Of a stretch of DNA of 61,724 nucleotides, positions 58,774 to 61,724 are shown one piece after another. Source of the DNA: an uncultured Nostocoides sp. (lineage in GTDB: Bacteria; Actinomycetota; Actinomycetes; Actinomycetales; Dermatophilaceae); the NCBI GenBank assembly GCA_937873315.1, contig CALMQX010000037.1, positions 1-61,724 on the forward strand, written 5' to 3'. Within the stretch, counting starts at the first letter, position 1, and each line of letters begins with the position of its first letter. Below the pieces are notes generated by a model, which had not been told where the DNA came from, made no database searches, and saw nothing but the letters and a program-made list of their open reading frames with translations. A program made the translations under genes and the position numbers.

Positions 58774-59400
58774 GTGAGCGCGGAAAACCGTCGTGGGCGA
58801 CCCCAGGTGCTCAGCGATGACGCCCTACTCGACTACGCCCTGGACGCCTTTGGGCGCTTGGGCTTCGACGGGGTGTCGCTGCGGGCGCTGAACCGGGAGC
58901 TAGCCGCTAGCCCGGCCATGCTCGGGAAGCGATTCGGCACCAAGGAGCGCCTCTGGCTCGCTGCCGTTGATCATGGCTTTCATCGACACCGCCAACGCCT
59001 GTTGGCCGAGTGCGGCTCGCTGACGCAGGGCACGGCCGTGCAGCGATTGGAGCGCTTCATCGCGGCATTCATCCGCACCGCCGCCCAGACTCCGTCCTTG
59101 CAGAGGGTGATCACCATAGAAGGGGCCCAAGAAGGGCCTCGGCTTGAGCATCTCTACCGGGAGTTCATCGAACCTCTCATGACCGGCCTGGTGCGCCCCA
59201 TCCTTGATGAGGCCATCCAGGATGGGGCTATCGATCCGATCGGCGATAGGGAAGTGTTCTTCGTGGTAGCCAATGGCGCCGCCTCGGTGGCTGCCTTGGG
59301 ACCACTCAGTGCGCTCTTCGATGGCCGGGACGGTACCCTCGAGATCCGTAGTTACGCGGATAACGTGGCCCGGACGTTGGTGCGGGCCCTACGGCCCTGA
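58774..59400 (+). CDS. TetR-family transcriptional regulator
   Basis: A 208-residue protein. The N-terminal helix-turn-helix spans DDALLDYALDAFGRLGFDGVSLRALNRELAASPAMLGKRFGTKERLWLAAVDHGF. The ligand-binding region has AFIRTAAQTPSLQRVITIEGAQEGPRLEHLY. It is divergent from the BBE oxidase and PhlG-like genes and probably represses them until their substrate appears. Confidence 0.93.
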   Translation: MSAENRRGRPQVLSDDALLDYALDAFGRLGFDGVSLRALNRELAASPAMLGKRFGTKERLWLAAVDHGFHRHRQRLLAECGSLTQGTAVQRLERFIAAFIRTAAQTPSLQRVITIEGAQEGPRLEHLYREFIEPLMTGLVRPILDEAIQDGAIDPIGDREVFFVVANGAASVAALGPLSALFDGRDGTLEIRSYADNVARTLVRALRP

Positions 59401-59416
59401 TGCCGACCGGAGGCAC

Positions 59417-60139
59417 TCAGTACCAGTGGGGGTAGCGGCTATTCCAGGCGCCAAGCGCATTGCAGGGCGTGCCATAGCTGCTCTTGATGTACTTCAGACC
59501 CCAGCGGATCTGGGTGACCGGGTTGGTGCGCCAGTCGTTCGCGATCGTAGCCATCTTGGAGCCGGGTAGCGACTGCGGGATGCCATAGGCGCCACTGCTG
59601 GGATTCTCGGCCCGCCAGTCCCAGCCGCTCTCGCCGGTCCACAGCGTCTCCAGGCAGCTCCACTGGTCGGCCGAGAAGCCGAACTCTGGCAGGAGCATCT
59701 TGGCGGCCGACTTGGGGTCGGTTTGGGCGTTCTCGAGCACCTTGCGTCGGGCAGTCTCGCGGGCCGCGTGCTCGGTCGCCGCCTTTCGTGCCTGGGCAAA
59801 GGCGAGCGCTTGCGCACGCTCGGTGGCCTGGACTTTTGCAGTCCGAGCGGCCACCGCAGTGGAGAGCGAGGTGCGCGCAGAGGCCCGGCTCGCACTGTCC
59901 TGCGCTTGGCTTCGGGCTTCCGCGACGCTCTCGGTGGCCAAGGCGCCGGAGAGGGCCAGCGGGGCGGCATTCGCGCTCTGTGGTTGGCCGACCGTGGCGA
60001 AGGCCACAGCCGACCCCACGGCGATCACGGCCGCACCGCCCACCAGCACCGGCGACCGCAGTGCGGAGCCCGCCCGCACGCCGATCGAGCGGCGCGGGGC
60101 AGCATGCCGGGGGGCATGGCGCGGTTGATAGCGGGGCAC
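59417..60139 (-). CDS. Exported lytic transglycosylase-like (SLT-fold) protein
   Basis: A 240-residue protein. The basic N-terminus and VLVGGAAVIAVGSAVAFATVG form a signal or anchor. An Ala/Arg-rich helical region (about 55-135) follows, then the goose-lysozyme-like domain SADQWSCLETLWTGESGWDWRAENPSSGAYGIPQSLPGS with the catalytic Glu in GESGW, and a C-terminus GAWNSRYPHWY typical of actinobacterial transglycosylase-like proteins. It should act on peptidoglycan. GTG start. It lies 84 bases downstream of the PIN-PhoH gene. Confidence 0.88.
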   Translation of the reverse strand: MPRYQPRHAPRHAAPRRSIGVRAGSALRSPVLVGGAAVIAVGSAVAFATVGQPQSANAAPLALSGALATESVAEARSQAQDSASRASARTSLSTAVAARTAKVQATERAQALAFAQARKAATEHAARETARRKVLENAQTDPKSAAKMLLPEFGFSADQWSCLETLWTGESGWDWRAENPSSGAYGIPQSLPGSKMATIANDWRTNPVTQIRWGLKYIKSSYGTPCNALGAWNSRYPHWY

Positions 60140-60223
60140 GCAGAAGTCCTTGGGTTGGCAGGGAGCGTTATCAAATCGAGACCTAACGCTACCGGAGGGT
60201 CAGGGTCAGACCAAAACTCACGC

Positions 60224-61543
60224 TCAGATCTCGATGCCTTCGAGTAGGTCGGTCACCAGGGCGGCGATCGGGCTCCGCTCGCTGCGGGTCAACGTGATGT
60301 GCGCGAAAAGCGGGTGTCCCTTGAGGGCCTCAACCACGGCGACGACCCCGTCGTGGCGACCGACGCGCAGGTTGTCGCGCTGGGCCACATCGTGGGTGAG
60401 GACCACCCTGGAGTTCTGACCCAGGCGCGAGAGCACGGTGAGCAGGACGTTGCGCTCCAGGCTCTGGGCCTCATCGACGATCACGAAGGCGTCATGCAAG
60501 GAGCGGCCGCGGATGTGGGTGAGCGGCAGGACTTCGAGCATCCCGCGATCGAGAATCTCCTCGACCACCTCCTGAGAGACCAGCGCTCCAAGCGTGTCGA
60601 AGACCGCCTGGCCCCACGGGTTCATCTTCTCGGCTTCGCTGCCCGGCAGGTAGCCCAATTCTTGGCCGCCGACGGCATACAAGGGCCGGAAGACGACCAC
60701 CTTGCGGTGCTGGCGGCGCTCCAACACGGCCTCGAGGCCGGCGCACAGGGCCAGTGCGGACTTGCCCGTGCCAGCGCGGCCACCGAGCGAGATGATGCCG
60801 ACGTCGGGATCGAGCAGGAGGTCGAGGGCAATGCGCTGCTCGGCCGAGCGACCGTGCAGGCCGAAGGCGTCGCGGTCGCCGCGGACAAGGCGGATCTGCT
60901 TGTCCGGGCCGACCCGGCCCAGGCCAGAACCGCGCGGCGAGTGCAGCTTCAGGCCGGTGTGGCAGGGCAACTCGGCGGCGCCGACGTGCTCGAGCCGGCC
61001 CACGTCATACAGCTGGTCCATCTCGGCGGTGGTGACATCGAGTTCAGCCATGCCCGTCCAGCCGGACTCGACGGCGAGTTCAGCGCGGTACTCCTCGGCG
61101 TCCATCCCGCAGGCCGATGCCTTGACGCGCATCGGTAGGTCTTTGCTGACGATGGTGACGCGGCGACCCTCGTTGGCCAGATTGCGCGCCACCGCCAGGA
61201 TGCGGGTGTCATTGTCACCGAGGCGGAAGCCCGCCGGTAGCGAAGAGGGGTCCGTGTGATTCAGCTCGACGTGCAACGAGCCACCCTCGTCGCCGACCGG
61301 GATCGGGGCGTCCAGGCGGCCGGCCTTGATCCTCAGGTCATCGAGGAGGCGCAGGGCCTGGCGGGCGAAGTAGCCCAGCTCCGGGTGATGCCGCTTGCCC
61401 TCGAGTTCGGAGATGACCACGACCGGTAGGACGACTTCGTGTTCCTTGAACCGGTGGATGGCCCTGGGGTCGGAGAGCAAAACCGAGGTATCCAGAACAT
61501 ACGTCCGGCGCTCATCGGCGCTCTGGGTGGTGCGAACTGTCAC
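60224..61543 (-). CDS. PIN-PhoH protein (PhoH2-like RNA helicase/RNase)
   Basis: A 439-residue fusion. The N-terminal PIN nuclease domain has [19 protein letters not shown] and [21 protein letters not shown] with acidic active-site residues; the C-terminal PhoH ATPase has [24 protein letters not shown] (Walker A near residue 245) and [16 protein letters not shown] (Walker B). Mycobacterial PhoH2 of this architecture unwinds and cleaves RNA. The GTG at 61543 follows GGGGAGATGAC, a good ribosome binding site, whereas the same frame continues open upstream without one. Four 9-bp repeats lie about 120 bases upstream. Confidence 0.92.
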   Translation of the reverse strand: MTVRTTQSADERRTYVLDTSVLLSDPRAIHRFKEHEVVLPVVVISELEGKRHHPELGYFARQALRLLDDLRIKAGRLDAPIPVGDEGGSLHVELNHTDPSSLPAGFRLGDNDTRILAVARNLANEGRRVTIVSKDLPMRVKASACGMDAEEYRAELAVESGWTGMAELDVTTAEMDQLYDVGRLEHVGAAELPCHTGLKLHSPRGSGLGRVGPDKQIRLVRGDRDAFGLHGRSAEQRIALDLLLDPDVGIISLGGRAGTGKSALALCAGLEAVLERRQHRKVVVFRPLYAVGGQELGYLPGSEAEKMNPWGQAVFDTLGALVSQEVVEEILDRGMLEVLPLTHIRGRSLHDAFVIVDEAQSLERNVLLTVLSRLGQNSRVVLTHDVAQRDNLRVGRHDGVVAVVEALKGHPLFAHITLTRSERSPIAALVTDLLEGIEI

Positions 61544-61661
61544 GTCATCTCCCCTGGTGGTCGACGCAGGTGCCGTGTGTTCGACGCTACGGCGATGCCC
61601 GTGATTCGCCCCGACGCCCTCAGGCGTGTCGGGCAGGTTTCCCGTTTCAGACGAAACCGAA

Positions 61662-61697
61662 GTGACGCGAGTGACTCCAGTGACTCTTGTGACGACC
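61662..61697. repeat. Four tandem 9-bp GTGACNNNN repeats
   Basis: GTGAC recurs exactly every nine bases at 61662, 61671, 61680 and 61689, with variable four-base spacers. On the strand of the PIN-PhoH gene they read GTCAC. Confidence 0.85.
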
Positions 61698-61699
61698 AG

Positions 61700-61724
61700 G
61701 GATTTCGGGGTCACCCCGAAATCC
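61700..61724. terminator. Perfect 11-bp hairpin at the right edge
   Basis: GGATTTCGGGG and its exact complement around TCA. It is cut by the window end, so a longer stem or following T-run cannot be judged. Confidence 0.5.

Larger units (their letters stand above)
61544..61724. promoter_or_regulatory. Upstream region of the PIN-PhoH gene with 9-bp repeats
   Basis: A 181-base stretch without a recognisable gene. It holds four direct repeats GTGACNNNN at 61662-61697 and, at the window edge, a perfect 11-base hairpin (61700-61710 and 61714-61724, loop TCA). The repeats are well placed to be an activator or repressor array, and the hairpin may end a gene beyond the edge. Confidence 0.5.

Noticed and set aside
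60140-60223. c-di-AMP (ydaO-type) riboswitch before the transglycosylase-like gene
   Set aside because: Such riboswitches often precede cell-wall hydrolase genes, but only 84 bases separate this gene from the preceding stop and I see no conserved core.

Overview
The window is a gene-dense, high-GC stretch of an actinobacterial (Actinomycetota) chromosome. Several families point there together: a WhiB regulator, the MurT/GatD lipid II amidation pair, GuaB3, a His-tailed GroEL1 behind two CIRCE operators, an LAXTG-type (sortase E class) surface protein, PspC-domain signalling proteins and a lone LigD-type polymerase domain. The order choD-like / guaB3 / guaB / whiB / groEL1 / groES / tsaD-rimI-tsaB-tsaE / alr / nnr / acpS / glmS recalls the neighbourhood around Rv3409c-Rv3436c of mycobacteria. 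A member of the Intrasporangiaceae/Dermatophilaceae type is my guess, from general impression only. I saw no rRNA, tRNA, CRISPR array, insertion sequence or prophage.

Layout. 1-5 kb: the N-terminal part of a UvrD/PcrA helicase, a SRPBCC protein, a LigD polymerase domain fused to DUF1801, the ribosome-rescue factor ArfB and a family 5 uracil-DNA glycosylase. 5-8 kb: a membrane protein, a PIG-L deacetylase, a quinone oxidoreductase and an ArsC-like protein. 8-12 kb: an envelope-stress two-component pair (PspC-domain kinase, LuxR-type regulator) divergent from a PspC/LiaF-like membrane protein. 12-17 kb: Nudix hydrolase, a GT4 / PIG-L / UPF0104 glycolipid-like cluster and a sortase-anchored surface protein with a Pro-Thr stalk. 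17-21.8 kb: gatD-murT, guaA, DUF3817 and SURF1. 21.8-25.3 kb: an asymmetric heterodimeric ABC exporter. 25.3-36.9 kb: GMC oxidoreductase, succinic semialdehyde dehydrogenase, guaB3, an unknown protein paired with a membrane-anchored M16 peptidase, a DHA2-type MFS exporter, a P1 (DmpA-like) peptidase and guaB. 37-41 kb: whiB, an S4 protein, groEL1, groES and a methyltransferase. 41-46.7 kb: ribokinase and nucleoside hydrolase, a GH3 lipoprotein, an MFS transporter, a DUF4097 protein with its ribbon-helix-helix partner. 46.7-56.4 kb: the t6A operon running into alr, nnr, acpS and glmS, then coaA. 56.4-59.4 kb: a TetR-controlled PhlG-like hydrolase / BBE oxidoreductase operon. 59.4-61.7 kb: a lytic transglycosylase-like protein and a PIN-PhoH protein.

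The most striking signal is not a gene. The octamer GTATGCCG / CGGCATAC occurs about 60 times by hand count (about 30 in each orientation), roughly once per kilobase and far above chance. It occurs in several reading frames and between genes. Twice it sits as an inverted pair forming the arms of a perfect or near-perfect hairpin, after groEL and between groES and groEL. Dense spacing, no strand preference and inverted pairs doubling as terminators are the hallmarks of DNA uptake sequences in Neisseriaceae and Pasteurellaceae, which I do not know to have been described in Actinomycetota. A role in uptake is inference; the over-representation is directly visible.

Other points of note: an ABC exporter in which one subunit has lost Walker A and the other its signature motif; a MurT without the usual four-cysteine zinc ribbon; a PolDom-DUF1801 fusion; repeated leaderless-type promoters (TANNNT 6-9 bases before the start codon); and four 9-bp direct repeats upstream of the PIN-PhoH gene.
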